DNA of 64,000 nucleotides, from positions 1 through 64,000 of the forward strand of contig NZ_JAUDEA010000010.1 of NCBI RefSeq assembly GCF_030372065.1. The letters run 5' to 3'. This document shows positions 16,791-25,346 of this stretch, piece after piece. The notes under the pieces are model-generated. The model ran no database searches, was not told the DNA's origin, and saw only the letters and a list, made by a program, of their open reading frames with translations. The position numbers and the translations under genes were made by a program. This stretch comes from Thermophilibacter provencensis (lineage in GTDB: Bacteria; Actinomycetota; Coriobacteriia; Coriobacteriales; Atopobiaceae). Numbering within the stretch: the first letter of the stretch is position 1; each line of letters begins with the position of its first letter.

Positions 16791-17048
16791 ATGGACATCG
16801 TGTCCATCGTGCTTGGGGTGCTCGCGCTCGCCACGGCATTTGCGCCGTTTATCTGGCTGCAGCTCATCGGAGGATGCGCGGGCATCGCGGGCATCGTGCT
16901 CGCACAGCGCGCCAAGAAGGCAGACTATCGCAAGAGCCTCACCACGGCCATCGGCATGCTCTGCTCCATCACGGGCACGCTGCTGTGCTTCATTGCTCCG
17001 GTTCTCTCGCTGATCAGCAACATCCTCCTCTTCTTCATGACCCGCTAG
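16791..17048 (+). CDS. Small membrane protein of unknown function
   Basis: An 85-residue protein with two or three hydrophobic segments (about residues 3-40 and 52-84) separated by a basic stretch (QRAKKADYRK). It resembles DUF4190-type small membrane proteins in layout. The ATG at 16791 has GGGAGG upstream. Its 3' end abuts the repeat region at 17057-17259. Nothing indicates a specific role. Confidence 0.7.
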   Translation: MDIVSIVLGVLALATAFAPFIWLQLIGGCAGIAGIVLAQRAKKADYRKSLTTAIGMLCSITGTLLCFIAPVLSLISNILLFFMTR

Positions 17049-17056
17049 CAGCAAAA

Positions 17057-17094
17057 AGGGGACGGGTTATTTCTCTCAGAGTTTTTGGGACAGG
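17057..17094. repeat. Half copy of family-A palindrome
   Basis: Only the left arm of family A is present (GGGGACGGG, TTTCTCTCAGAGTTTTTGGG, ACAGG). Its partner arm is missing and a family-B palindrome follows 4 bp later, as if one element had landed in or recombined with another. Confidence 0.6.
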
Positions 17095-17098
17095 TCCC

Positions 17099-17259
17099 CG
17101 GCAGAGGCGATGGCAAGGGCGGCAGGGTAGGTTGACAAAGGTGATGACAAAGGTGACAGGGTAGATTGTCACCATCAGTAAGATGGTGACAATCTACCCT
17201 GTCACCTTTGTCATCACCTTTGTCAACCTACCCTGCCGCCCTTGCCATCGCCTCTGCCG
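17099..17259. repeat. Perfect 78-bp palindrome (family B)
   Basis: Arms 17099-17176 and 17182-17259 are exact reverse complements around the 5-nt loop AGTAA. The inner part (TGACAAAGGTGACAGGGTAG, then ATTGTCACCAT) is shared with 38458-38580, with half-copies near 26661 and 31731. It lies between the convergent small membrane protein gene and the giant secreted protein gene. Confidence 0.92.
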
Positions 17260-17263
17260 CCAA

Positions 17264-17303
17264 CAACGGGGCCGCCGGGTCTACCACCCGGCGGCCCCCG
17301 TTG
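17264..17303 (-). terminator. GC-rich hairpin after the giant secreted protein gene
   Basis: Arms of 17-18 nt (CAACGGGGCCGCCGGGT and complement, one bulge) begin three bases beyond the stop codon of the 17306-23038 gene. There is no U-tract, and the family-B palindrome follows immediately. It may act as a terminator or mRNA 3'-end stabiliser. Confidence 0.5.
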
Positions 17304-17305
17304 GG

Positions 17306-20300
17306 TTACGTCGCGGAGAGCCCGTACCAGGCAACGCCCTCGTCGCGCCAGCCGATCTTCATCAGCGCATCGCGCTCGTCAGCGTCGGACGTGTAGTGGT
17401 GGGTCGTGGTCTGCTCGTAGGGGTTGAAGAGACGGTAGAGCGGTCGCGCGCCCTCGTCCTTCTCGCCCGCGGAGTGCCAGGCAACGCCCTCCTGCTCCCA
17501 GCCCAGCTTTGCCAGGGCCTCGTACTCCTCGGCATCCATAGTGTAGTGGTGGTCGCCACCCTCGGCGTAGGGGTTGTAGAGGCGATAGACCTCGGCCCCC
17601 TCCCTGGGCGCAATCCAGCCCACGCCCTCGTCGGTCCAGCCGATGCCCACGAGAGAGGCTCGCTCGGCGGGGTCGCTCGTGTAGAAGTGCTCGCCGCTCC
17701 AGCGGTTGTAGAGCCGGTACATCACCTCGGAGTCCCTGGGCAGCGCGGGAATGACCTCACCCTCCTTCACGACCTCCTCGCACACGGAGCAGACCTGGTC
17801 GCCGGTGTATCCCTTGGATGTGGTCGTTGCCTCCTTGGCGCCCACGAGCTCGATTCTGTGGTCAGCCTTGACGATGGTCTCACCCTTCTCCAGAAGGGCG
17901 TCGCACTCGGAGCAGACCACGTCACCCGTGTAGCCCTCAGCGGAGCAGGTGGCCTCGCGCGCGCCCACGGTCACGGGTGTGTGCTCGACCCTCTCGATGG
18001 TCTCTCCGCGGCCAAGAAGCGCGCCGCACACGGAGCAGACCTTGTCGCCGGTATAGCCCTCGGAAGCGCAGGTGGCCTTGCGTGCTCCCTCCATCTTGGG
18101 CGTGTGACCCGTCGGCGCAATGTCGCCAAGCTCAAGGGTGTCCGAGAAGGACTTCCCTCCAAGCTCGACCGTCGCCGTATAGGTGGCAACGCCCTCGCCG
18201 GTGCATGTGGGGTCCTCGCTCGTCCTGGACGTCACCGTGGCGTCAACGGTCTGGACGTGGCTCGCGTCGTGCGCGCACGCAAACGTTGCCGTGGCGGAGG
18301 AGCCGTCCTCGGACCACTCCCACGTGGGCTCGCCCCACTCGTGATCAATGGCGGGGATGACGTCCCCGTCGCGCTTGTCGGTAAAGCGCGCGCCCTCAAA
18401 GCTCACGGCAGCCGTGACGACCATGCGGCCGTCGTCGGTGCAGGTGGCATCAGGCTCGGGAGCCGTGGTGACCGTAGCCTCCACGTCCCTCTTCTCGCCG
18501 CAGGCGCATGCAAAGTGCGCGGTGACGGCGGAGTTGTCCGTCTCCCAGGTCCAGCTGGGCGTGCCCCACTCATGCGAGTGAACCACGTTCTCAACGATCG
18601 TGGCCCCAATACTCACGGGTCCCGTCACCAGGTACGTCTCGCCCGGCGTAAACTCCTCGCCGTTCACCGTAAGGCCAACCAGGATGTAGCCCTCGTTCGG
18701 CACGGCGTTGATCGTGATGACGTCGCCGTAGCTCAGGGCGCCGCTGCCCGGGATGACAGCGCTCCCGCCGCGCTCGACGATGACGCGCCCGTTAGTCACG
18801 GTCGCCGGGACGCTCAGGTCGTACTGCTCGATCTTCCCAAAGTACGCGTCAACGGAGCTGTTGGCTACAAGCGTGAGCTCGTAGCTGTCTTCGGTGACCA
18901 GGCCCTCGTCCGCCGCAACAAACGTGGTGACGGTGCCCTTGGTCACGCCCCACTTGGTAAGGCGGCTGCCGTCGCCGGCAGCGGCGGCAAAGTCCACCTG
19001 CGTGTTGGGCACGAGCTTATCGCCGCTTGTGAGCTGCGCCCCGTTGGCCGCTGCGGTCAGCGTACCGCTGCCGGCAGCGTCCTCGGACACTGCGTCAAAC
19101 TCAAGCGTGTAGAGCAGATCGGCCTCAAACGTGGCGCCCACGGTGAGACTGTCAAGGACCCGCAGCGTGACGCTGTCTGCGTCGTCCCCATAGTCCTCAA
19201 AGCTTTCGGTCCAGCCGATGAAGTTGTAGAAGTCGTCAGGCACCGCCGTGAAGGTCAGCTCGGTGCCGCGCGCAACGGTGATGGTGCCGCTGTCATCGGG
19301 GGCAAGTACGCTGTCGCCGCTCTTGACCTCGATCTGGCCGCCGTCTCCCACGCTGAGCGTCACCGTGCGCGAGACCGCCGGGTCGGTGATCGGCACAAAG
19401 ACTGGCGTGACCTTGTGCTCGTTCTCATACGGATAGAAGGTGAGCTCGTTGCCAACGGCGTCAATCACGCTCGTGCCCAAGGACGAGGAGACGTGCCACT
19501 CCTTGAGGGCGTACCCGTCGGCGGGCGTGGCGACAAACTCGACCGCCCCGGAGACCTCTGCCCCGGAGGCATCGATCTTGTTGCCGGAGGTGGTGTGCGC
19601 CTCAACGGTTCCGGTGACGTTGCCGTTTGCGTCCTTGACCTCGTCCTCGTAGCTCACGACGCTCTTGTCGACCACCTTCTCGCTCGTGACCTCAATGGAC
19701 GTGTCCTCGTACATGACGAAGTTGAACTGTCCGTCGGTCATGTTGACGGACTCCGGCTCCTCGCCCTCCTGGGTGAGCGTCACGCCCGTGATGGTGTACC
19801 CGTCCTTGGGAACAACGCTCACGTAGACGATGGTCTCCTCAGGGACCTTCTCGCCGCTCTGGATGTCAACGTTGCCCAGGTGAGAGGCCGTGAGCTCGAC
19901 CTCGTCGTCATCATAGGCAAGGGTGAGCGCCTTCATGCCCTTGGGTGTCTTAATCGCGGCCTCGTTGGACCAGACGCTCTCCTTGTCTCCGCTCAGCGTG
20001 GTGACCACAAAGACGTAGTCGGTGTTGGACTTCAGGTTCTCAACGCGGTACTCGCACGTCTCCTTGGACAGCGGATCGCCGTTGAGCTTCCGGTACGTCC
20101 CGTCCTCATTGCGCATGTACACATTGTATCCGTCAACGGTGGAGCGGCCGTCAACCGAGGGGTCGACCCAGCTGAGATCGACGCTCGTCTCGTCCGCCTG
20201 GCGCGCCTCGAGCTCGCTCACCGCTGGCGGGGGCGCTGAGATGTTTGAGACGTTGTAGCCAATGACCAGGGCTTTTATGCCCGCAACGCCCAGATCAACC

Positions 20301-23038
20301 TCCTTCTTGCCCAGGTTCCAGGTAAAGCCGTAGGAGCGCGTGACGCTCTCGGGGATGCCGTACTCCTCAAGCAGGTACTTCCAGTCGAGGTCCTGGACCG
20401 TGCCGCTCGTCTCGGTCTCGCTCGAGGTGGTCTTTGAGGTGCTGTTTCCCTTCATCTCCTCGAGGCTGTAGTTGACGCCGGCCATCACGGAGAACATCCC
20501 CATGTTGAAGCCCGTCGTCGCGGAGATCTCAAACGAGAAGCCCGTCTCCTGCTCGATGGTCTCGGTCGTTGCCTGGCCGGTCGAGCTCGCGCTCGACGTC
20601 TCGCCACCGTTGTAGCCGAGCTGGTAGGTGTTGTTGCTCACCTGGTCGAGCGGGGTCCCGTAGCCCCAGGGGTTGCCCTCCTGGCCCAGGTAGCCGAGGT
20701 CGAGCTTCTTCATGGCGGTGAACGTGTCGTCCGTATCCGCCGTCTCCTCCGCCATCATGGCGTTGTAGACGTCAACGAAGTTGTTGTAGTCGTCCACGGA
20801 CATCTGCACATAGGTGGGTGTCTTGGGCACCGAGATGGTGAGACCCGCCTCCTCGAGGTCGACCCACTGCGTGCCGTCCTCGCTCATGAGCTGATAGTTG
20901 TAGTTGAAGACGGGCGTGCGGTAGAGCACCACGCTGTCATAGGCCTTGGCGGTGAAGCTGTCCGTGACGGAGCGCGTGAGCGTGTTCTCGAAGCTCCGGG
21001 TCCAGCTGTTGGCGTAACCCGCCTCGACCTCCACGTTGACGGCGGGGGTCTCCACGCCAAAGGCGCCGCCGATGCTGTAGGACTTGCTCTCGGAGGTGCC
21101 CTCCGTGTACTCGTAGGTGCGCGTGAAGGCGTAGGTGGTGGCGCCGGCGTCGTTGCCAATGTCGATCTCGTCGAAGTAGGGCGCCATCTGGAGCACCGTG
21201 AGCACCTGCGGGTCGGCGTAGACGTAGGACTTGCCCGCGTAGCGCGCCATCGCGCCGTCCTTGTCGCGGTCCATGGGCGTGATGACGAGGTTGGTGCGGT
21301 GACCGCCGCCCGTGTTGGAGATGATGAAATCGCTCGTGACGTCGAAGAAGCGCGTCTGATCCGTGCCGCCCTGGCTTCCCACGGGTCCGCCCTCGCCGTC
21401 GTAGTTGGCGCCGCCGATCATGCCGAGGCGGTAGTAGTAGTCGTTCTTGCTCCGGTCCTTCATGACGATCACGTACATGACCTGCTCGTAGCCCCACTCG
21501 TTGCCGTCGAAGTTCCCGGCCACGACGGACTGCACGTAGTGCTCGTCGACTATCTGACTGCCCACCCCGTCATCGTCCTTGTTGAACACGCCGGGGGTGT
21601 GCAGGCGCTCCGGCGTCGACGTGCTCAGGTCGAAGAGCGCACCGCCCATGAAGACGTACTCCGCGGCGGCTGCGCCGTTCATGGCCACGCACTCAACGTC
21701 CATCGGGGAACGGCGCTTCTCGCCTCCCGTTCCGCCGGCGAACCACGCGTTGGAGCCCACCTCAGAGAGGGTGGTCGTGCCCGCCTCCCCTCCCGGGTCT
21801 GCGAACGTGCCGTCCTCGCGGGCGTTCAGCGTGATGATGACCCAGCTCTCGCCATCAAGATCCCATTGGTGTTCCACGTCCACGTCGTAGGAGTTCGACT
21901 TGGACGTGATGATATTCTTGGTCCCCGCGACCACGATCTCGTCCACGCCGTCCCCGTCAACGTCACCGGCGGCGATGCCCGGGGCGGCGGGTGCGGTTAG
22001 CTTGTACTTCAGCCCGTCACGATCCTCGCGCCTGAGCTGGCAGAAGCCGCTCTTTTGGTTGTCGAAGACCACGCCGCCATCGCTTGCGCCATAGGCAACG
22101 TTCAGCATCGGGAAGTAATAGGCGCAGTCCCAGCTTACGCCCCTCGCTCCGCCGTTCAGGTAGGACACGACGGCGAGGTCGTCGATGCCGTCACCGTTGA
22201 AGTCTCCGGTGGCGAGGTCGGCGGACATCTTGTCTTGCTCATAGCCATTGTTGTCATCGAGATCCTGACCGTGGTTCTCCTCCACGTACTTCCAGTGCAG
22301 GAGGGACTTGTCCCGCTCGCTCATGCAAGAGATCGTGTTCGAGCCCGCATCGTAGGAGAGCTGCGCCAGACCATACGTGTCGTCGTTGGTCAGCACGTGC
22401 GCCACGAGCGTCTCGTGTCCCGAGCCATCGTAGTCGCCAGCGGTGATGGCAAGGTAGTTTCCACCGGTCCATGCTTCGACCCCGCTCAGCCAGCCGGCGT
22501 TGTCCTCAAAGCGGTACGTGGCACTCTCGTTGTCCCGCGTGGTATCGACAACCACGATGACGATATCGTCCTCGCCGTTTGCGTCATGGCCGATGTAGGC
22601 AACGTGGTCTTTGCGTCCGCTGCCCGTGGGGTCAAAGGCCACCGACTCGACGTGGAACAGCTCCTTGAGCACGTTCGGCGCACTGCTGCCGTAGAGCCCC
22701 GCGCTCTCAAAACCGTTCGTGTCGCCATTGACCTCGAGATAAAGGCCGCTGTCCAGCCGCGTGTCGTACCAGCCGAGGTCAACGTCGTTGCCGTTGTCCT
22801 TGTTGCGGTACACCATGAGCTCGCTCTCGGTGTTCAGCAGGAACGGCTGGTCTTTGGGCTGTCCGTACGGGTTCTCCTCGCTGTTCTCGTCAAAGCCGGC
22901 GGGCTTCACCGAGTCCATCTCAAGGATGGTGTCAAACTGATTGCCCCCATCAGCCGCCAGGGCAGGAACCGCCGCAAACGGAAGCGAGGAGAGCGCGAGG
23001 GTCGCGCTCAGCGCAGCGGACACGATTCGTTTGCGCAT
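17306..23038 (-). CDS. Giant secreted multidomain protein with FG-GAP, Fn3 and DUF5648-like repeats
   Basis: A 1910-residue exported protein with a cleavable signal peptide (residues 1 to about 29, ending PALAA). Residues about 60-560 hold FG-GAP/VCBS-like repeats with calcium loops (AGDYDGSGHE near 198, TGDFNGDGIDD near 277, AGDVDGDGVDE near 358). Residues about 620-920 form a Ser/Thr-rich domain with alternating polar and hydrophobic residues. One fibronectin type III domain starts near 933, followed by several beta-repeat units of the kind with GWT/EW signatures. About 1580-1765 are HEWGEPTW and CSVCGALL-type repeats, and 1773-1910 are three RLYN...HFYT/HHYT (DUF5648-like) repeats. No LPXTG anchor is seen. 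AAGGAGG precedes the ATG. The role is unknown; adhesion or surface enzyme are both possible. Confidence 0.85.
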   Translation of the reverse strand: MRKRIVSAALSATLALSSLPFAAVPALAADGGNQFDTILEMDSVKPAGFDENSEENPYGQPKDQPFLLNTESELMVYRNKDNGNDVDLGWYDTRLDSGLYLEVNGDTNGFESAGLYGSSAPNVLKELFHVESVAFDPTGSGRKDHVAYIGHDANGEDDIVIVVVDTTRDNESATYRFEDNAGWLSGVEAWTGGNYLAITAGDYDGSGHETLVAHVLTNDDTYGLAQLSYDAGSNTISCMSERDKSLLHWKYVEENHGQDLDDNNGYEQDKMSADLATGDFNGDGIDDLAVVSYLNGGARGVSWDCAYYFPMLNVAYGASDGGVVFDNQKSGFCQLRREDRDGLKYKLTAPAAPGIAAGDVDGDGVDEIVVAGTKNIITSKSNSYDVDVEHQWDLDGESWVIITLNAREDGTFADPGGEAGTTTLSEVGSNAWFAGGTGGEKRRSPMDVECVAMNGAAAAEYVFMGGALFDLSTSTPERLHTPGVFNKDDDGVGSQIVDEHYVQSVVAGNFDGNEWGYEQVMYVIVMKDRSKNDYYYRLGMIGGANYDGEGGPVGSQGGTDQTRFFDVTSDFIISNTGGGHRTNLVITPMDRDKDGAMARYAGKSYVYADPQVLTVLQMAPYFDEIDIGNDAGATTYAFTRTYEYTEGTSESKSYSIGGAFGVETPAVNVEVEAGYANSWTRSFENTLTRSVTDSFTAKAYDSVVLYRTPVFNYNYQLMSEDGTQWVDLEEAGLTISVPKTPTYVQMSVDDYNNFVDVYNAMMAEETADTDDTFTAMKKLDLGYLGQEGNPWGYGTPLDQVSNNTYQLGYNGGETSSASSTGQATTETIEQETGFSFEISATTGFNMGMFSVMAGVNYSLEEMKGNSTSKTTSSETETSGTVQDLDWKYLLEEYGIPESVTRSYGFTWNLGKKEVDLGVAGIKALVIGYNVSNISAPPPAVSELEARQADETSVDLSWVDPSVDGRSTVDGYNVYMRNEDGTYRKLNGDPLSKETCEYRVENLKSNTDYVFVVTTLSGDKESVWSNEAAIKTPKGMKALTLAYDDDEVELTASHLGNVDIQSGEKVPEETIVYVSVVPKDGYTITGVTLTQEGEEPESVNMTDGQFNFVMYEDTSIEVTSEKVVDKSVVSYEDEVKDANGNVTGTVEAHTTSGNKIDASGAEVSGAVEFVATPADGYALKEWHVSSSLGTSVIDAVGNELTFYPYENEHKVTPVFVPITDPAVSRTVTLSVGDGGQIEVKSGDSVLAPDDSGTITVARGTELTFTAVPDDFYNFIGWTESFEDYGDDADSVTLRVLDSLTVGATFEADLLYTLEFDAVSEDAAGSGTLTAAANGAQLTSGDKLVPNTQVDFAAAAGDGSRLTKWGVTKGTVTTFVAADEGLVTEDSYELTLVANSSVDAYFGKIEQYDLSVPATVTNGRVIVERGGSAVIPGSGALSYGDVITINAVPNEGYILVGLTVNGEEFTPGETYLVTGPVSIGATIVENVVHSHEWGTPSWTWETDNSAVTAHFACACGEKRDVEATVTTAPEPDATCTDDGRMVVTAAVSFEGARFTDKRDGDVIPAIDHEWGEPTWEWSEDGSSATATFACAHDASHVQTVDATVTSRTSEDPTCTGEGVATYTATVELGGKSFSDTLELGDIAPTGHTPKMEGARKATCASEGYTGDKVCSVCGALLGRGETIERVEHTPVTVGAREATCSAEGYTGDVVCSECDALLEKGETIVKADHRIELVGAKEATTTSKGYTGDQVCSVCEEVVKEGEVIPALPRDSEVMYRLYNRWSGEHFYTSDPAERASLVGIGWTDEGVGWIAPREGAEVYRLYNPYAEGGDHHYTMDAEEYEALAKLGWEQEGVAWHSAGEKDEGARPLYRLFNPYEQTTTHHYTSDADERDALMKIGWRDEGVAWYGLSAT

Positions 23039-23083
23039 TGCTTCCTCCTTTGTCTTGTTTCTCTCTCGTCTTGGGTCGAACGG

Positions 23084-25213
23084 TTACTTGCCCTCGGGCG
23101 CCTCAACGCCATACCAGGCGATGCCCTCGTGGCGCCAGCCGAGGTCGACCAGGGCGTCGTTCTCCTCGCGACTGGTGGTGTAGTTGTGGGTGCCGGTCTG
23201 CGCGTACGGGTTGAACTGGCGCAGGATGGCAACGACGTTGTCGTCGAGCTCGTCGGCAGAGCGCCAGCAGACGCCCTCCTTCTCCCAGCCGAGCCCGCCG
23301 AGCGCGTCGTACTCCTCCGCGCTCATGGTGTAGTGGTGGTCGCCCGTCTCGGAGTAGGGGTTGTAGAGGCGGTAGACCTCGGCGCCCTCGGTCGGCGCAT
23401 ACCAGCCGATGCCCTCCGGGGTCCAGCCGACGGTCACCAGGACGTCACGCTCCTCGGCGCTGCCCGTGTAGAAGTGCTCGCCGGTCCAGCGGTTGTAGAG
23501 TCGATACATTGCCTCAACGCCCACCGGGAGAGCGGGGATGACCTCGCCCCTCTGGATGAGCTCGTCGCAGACGGAGCAGACGACGTCTCCGGTGTAGCCC
23601 ACGGAGCTGGTGGTTGCCTCCTCGGCGCCCACGAGCTTGGGAGTGTGGGCGAGCTTGGGCGTGGCCTTGCCCTTCTCCACAAGGGCATCGCAGACGGAGC
23701 AGACCTCGTCGCCCGTGTAGCCCTCGGAGCTGCACGTGGCATCCTTGGCGCCCATGGTCTTGGGAGTGTGGGCGAGCTTGGGCGTGGCCGTGCCCTCCTC
23801 GACAAGCGCACCGCAGACGGAGCAGACCTCGTCGCCGGTAAAGCCCTCGGAGGTGCAGGTGGCGTCACGTGCGCCCTTGACCTCGGGCGTGTGCGGGAGC
23901 ACGTCGACGTCCGCGAGCTCCGTGGTGGTTGTGTAGGAGGTGCCCTCAAAGGTCAGCTCGGCGGTGTAGACGGTCGTGCCCTTCTCGGTGCAGGTGGGCG
24001 CCTTGCCGGCGGCTGAGCTCACCTCGGTGTACATGACCTTGAGGTGGGTGCCGTCGTTCTTGCAGGAGAAGGCAGCCGCACAGACGCCCCCGCCCTCGTA
24101 CCACTGCCAGGTGGGCTCTCCCCACACGTGATTGGAGAGGTCGAGCTCGCCATACTCCTCGCCGCAGTACTCGCAGACGGCACGTGCGGTGCAGGTGGCG
24201 GGGTCACCGGAGTGGACGTGGCGAAGAATGCGCACGTAGGCGGCATTGCTCAGACCGTGGTAGCTGTTGAGCGTGACGGCGCTGGCAAACGGGGACCTCT
24301 GGGTGCCGTCCGCGCTCGCGTAGTGGGTGGCCTCGGCCTCGGAGGCGCCGGTCCACAGGTCGACCTTCTCGCCGGCAACGGGCTCGATGGAGACACCCCT
24401 CTCGCCAAAGACGCCGCCCCGGGCCGTGACGACGGAGTCACCGGTGACCGAGATGGTTCCGCCCCCGGAGCGCAGGCTGTTGGGCTTGGACTCCGTGGTC
24501 ACCGTAGCGTCCGAGAAGTCAATGTCGCCGTCCACGTTCACCGCAACGGACATGCTGCTGGCACTGAGCGTGGCGTCCGTCACCGAGAGGTCCTTCTCGG
24601 CAACCAGACCATAGGCTCCCGATCCGTCTGCGGTGAGAGAGCTTTCCTCGAAAAGGGAGATGCTCTGGTCAGTTTTGACGGAGGTGCCCGCGGAGGTCAG
24701 GCTGACCTGCGCTCCCCCGCCCACCTCAAGCGAAAGGCCCTCGAGCACGATGCCCGAGTGCTCGGTAGACGTCAGGCTGAGCACAACGTCGTCAATGGAG
24801 AGCACGGCAGGAGCGGTGGTGTCATCCACCTGCAGGGCGTCCGAGCCGGACTCGACAACAAGGCTTGCGCCCTCGTCTCCGGCAATGGCCACGGAGCCCT
24901 TCTCCACGCCGTTGCCGTAGATGCCGCGCTGCGAGGAGGTGATCTTGTTGGTGCCTGTCAGCTCGATGTTCAGCGGGCCCGTGAACCGGATTCCGTCGCC
25001 GCTTCCAGCATCGATGGTGGCGTTGTCGAGCGTGAGGGTGTTAGTGGTGGCGTCGTAGCTCGCCGCGCCCTCGCCGCACGTCAGAGAGCCCTGGGCGGAG
25101 AGCATGTCGGTGCCGAGTATCCGCAGCTCCGTCACGCTCTCCGCCGATGCCACGGAAGGCATCAGCGCCAACACACATGCAGACGCAACGAACGCCACAA
25201 ATCTCTTCTTCAT
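23084..25213 (-). CDS. Secreted protein with the same modular C-terminus as its neighbour
   Basis: A 709-residue exported protein with a signal peptide (residues 1 to about 24, ending ASA). Residues 25-330 are beta-rich, with serial short strands (NATIDAGSGDGIRF, SIDDVVLSLTSTEHSG) suggestive of a solenoid of the carbohydrate-binding kind. Residues 370-560 hold a HVWGEPTWQW unit and three GYTGDEVCSVC-type repeats. Residues 569-709 are three DUF5648-like RLYN/HFYT units. The ATG at 25213 has AGGAGAG upstream; the open frame continues 29 codons further, but the signal peptide fixes the start. It lies 45 bp upstream of the giant gene and they are likely co-transcribed. Confidence 0.84.
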   Translation of the reverse strand: MKKRFVAFVASACVLALMPSVASAESVTELRILGTDMLSAQGSLTCGEGAASYDATTNTLTLDNATIDAGSGDGIRFTGPLNIELTGTNKITSSQRGIYGNGVEKGSVAIAGDEGASLVVESGSDALQVDDTTAPAVLSIDDVVLSLTSTEHSGIVLEGLSLEVGGGAQVSLTSAGTSVKTDQSISLFEESSLTADGSGAYGLVAEKDLSVTDATLSASSMSVAVNVDGDIDFSDATVTTESKPNSLRSGGGTISVTGDSVVTARGGVFGERGVSIEPVAGEKVDLWTGASEAEATHYASADGTQRSPFASAVTLNSYHGLSNAAYVRILRHVHSGDPATCTARAVCEYCGEEYGELDLSNHVWGEPTWQWYEGGGVCAAAFSCKNDGTHLKVMYTEVSSAAGKAPTCTEKGTTVYTAELTFEGTSYTTTTELADVDVLPHTPEVKGARDATCTSEGFTGDEVCSVCGALVEEGTATPKLAHTPKTMGAKDATCSSEGYTGDEVCSVCDALVEKGKATPKLAHTPKLVGAEEATTSSVGYTGDVVCSVCDELIQRGEVIPALPVGVEAMYRLYNRWTGEHFYTGSAEERDVLVTVGWTPEGIGWYAPTEGAEVYRLYNPYSETGDHHYTMSAEEYDALGGLGWEKEGVCWRSADELDDNVVAILRQFNPYAQTGTHNYTTSREENDALVDLGWRHEGIAWYGVEAPEGK

Positions 25214-25346
25214 ACGCCCCACTCTCCTTTTCTGGAATGCCCGTGCGGCATGAGACAGCGTCTCCTCAATTTTCACTTGAGCGAGAGGCGCTGCCATCAC
25301 CCGTCTGAGTGGGGAAAATGGGTATTGTGCTGCGTGCGTGGGCCGC

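Noticed and set aside
17264-17303. Operator for the upstream small membrane protein gene
   Set aside because: It lies downstream of both neighbouring genes, so terminator or mRNA-end hairpin fits better.
17183-20239. A 1018-codon open frame on the plus strand
   Set aside because: It is antisense to the giant secreted protein gene in a GC-rich genome. The minus-strand frame has a signal peptide and recognisable domains; this one has none.
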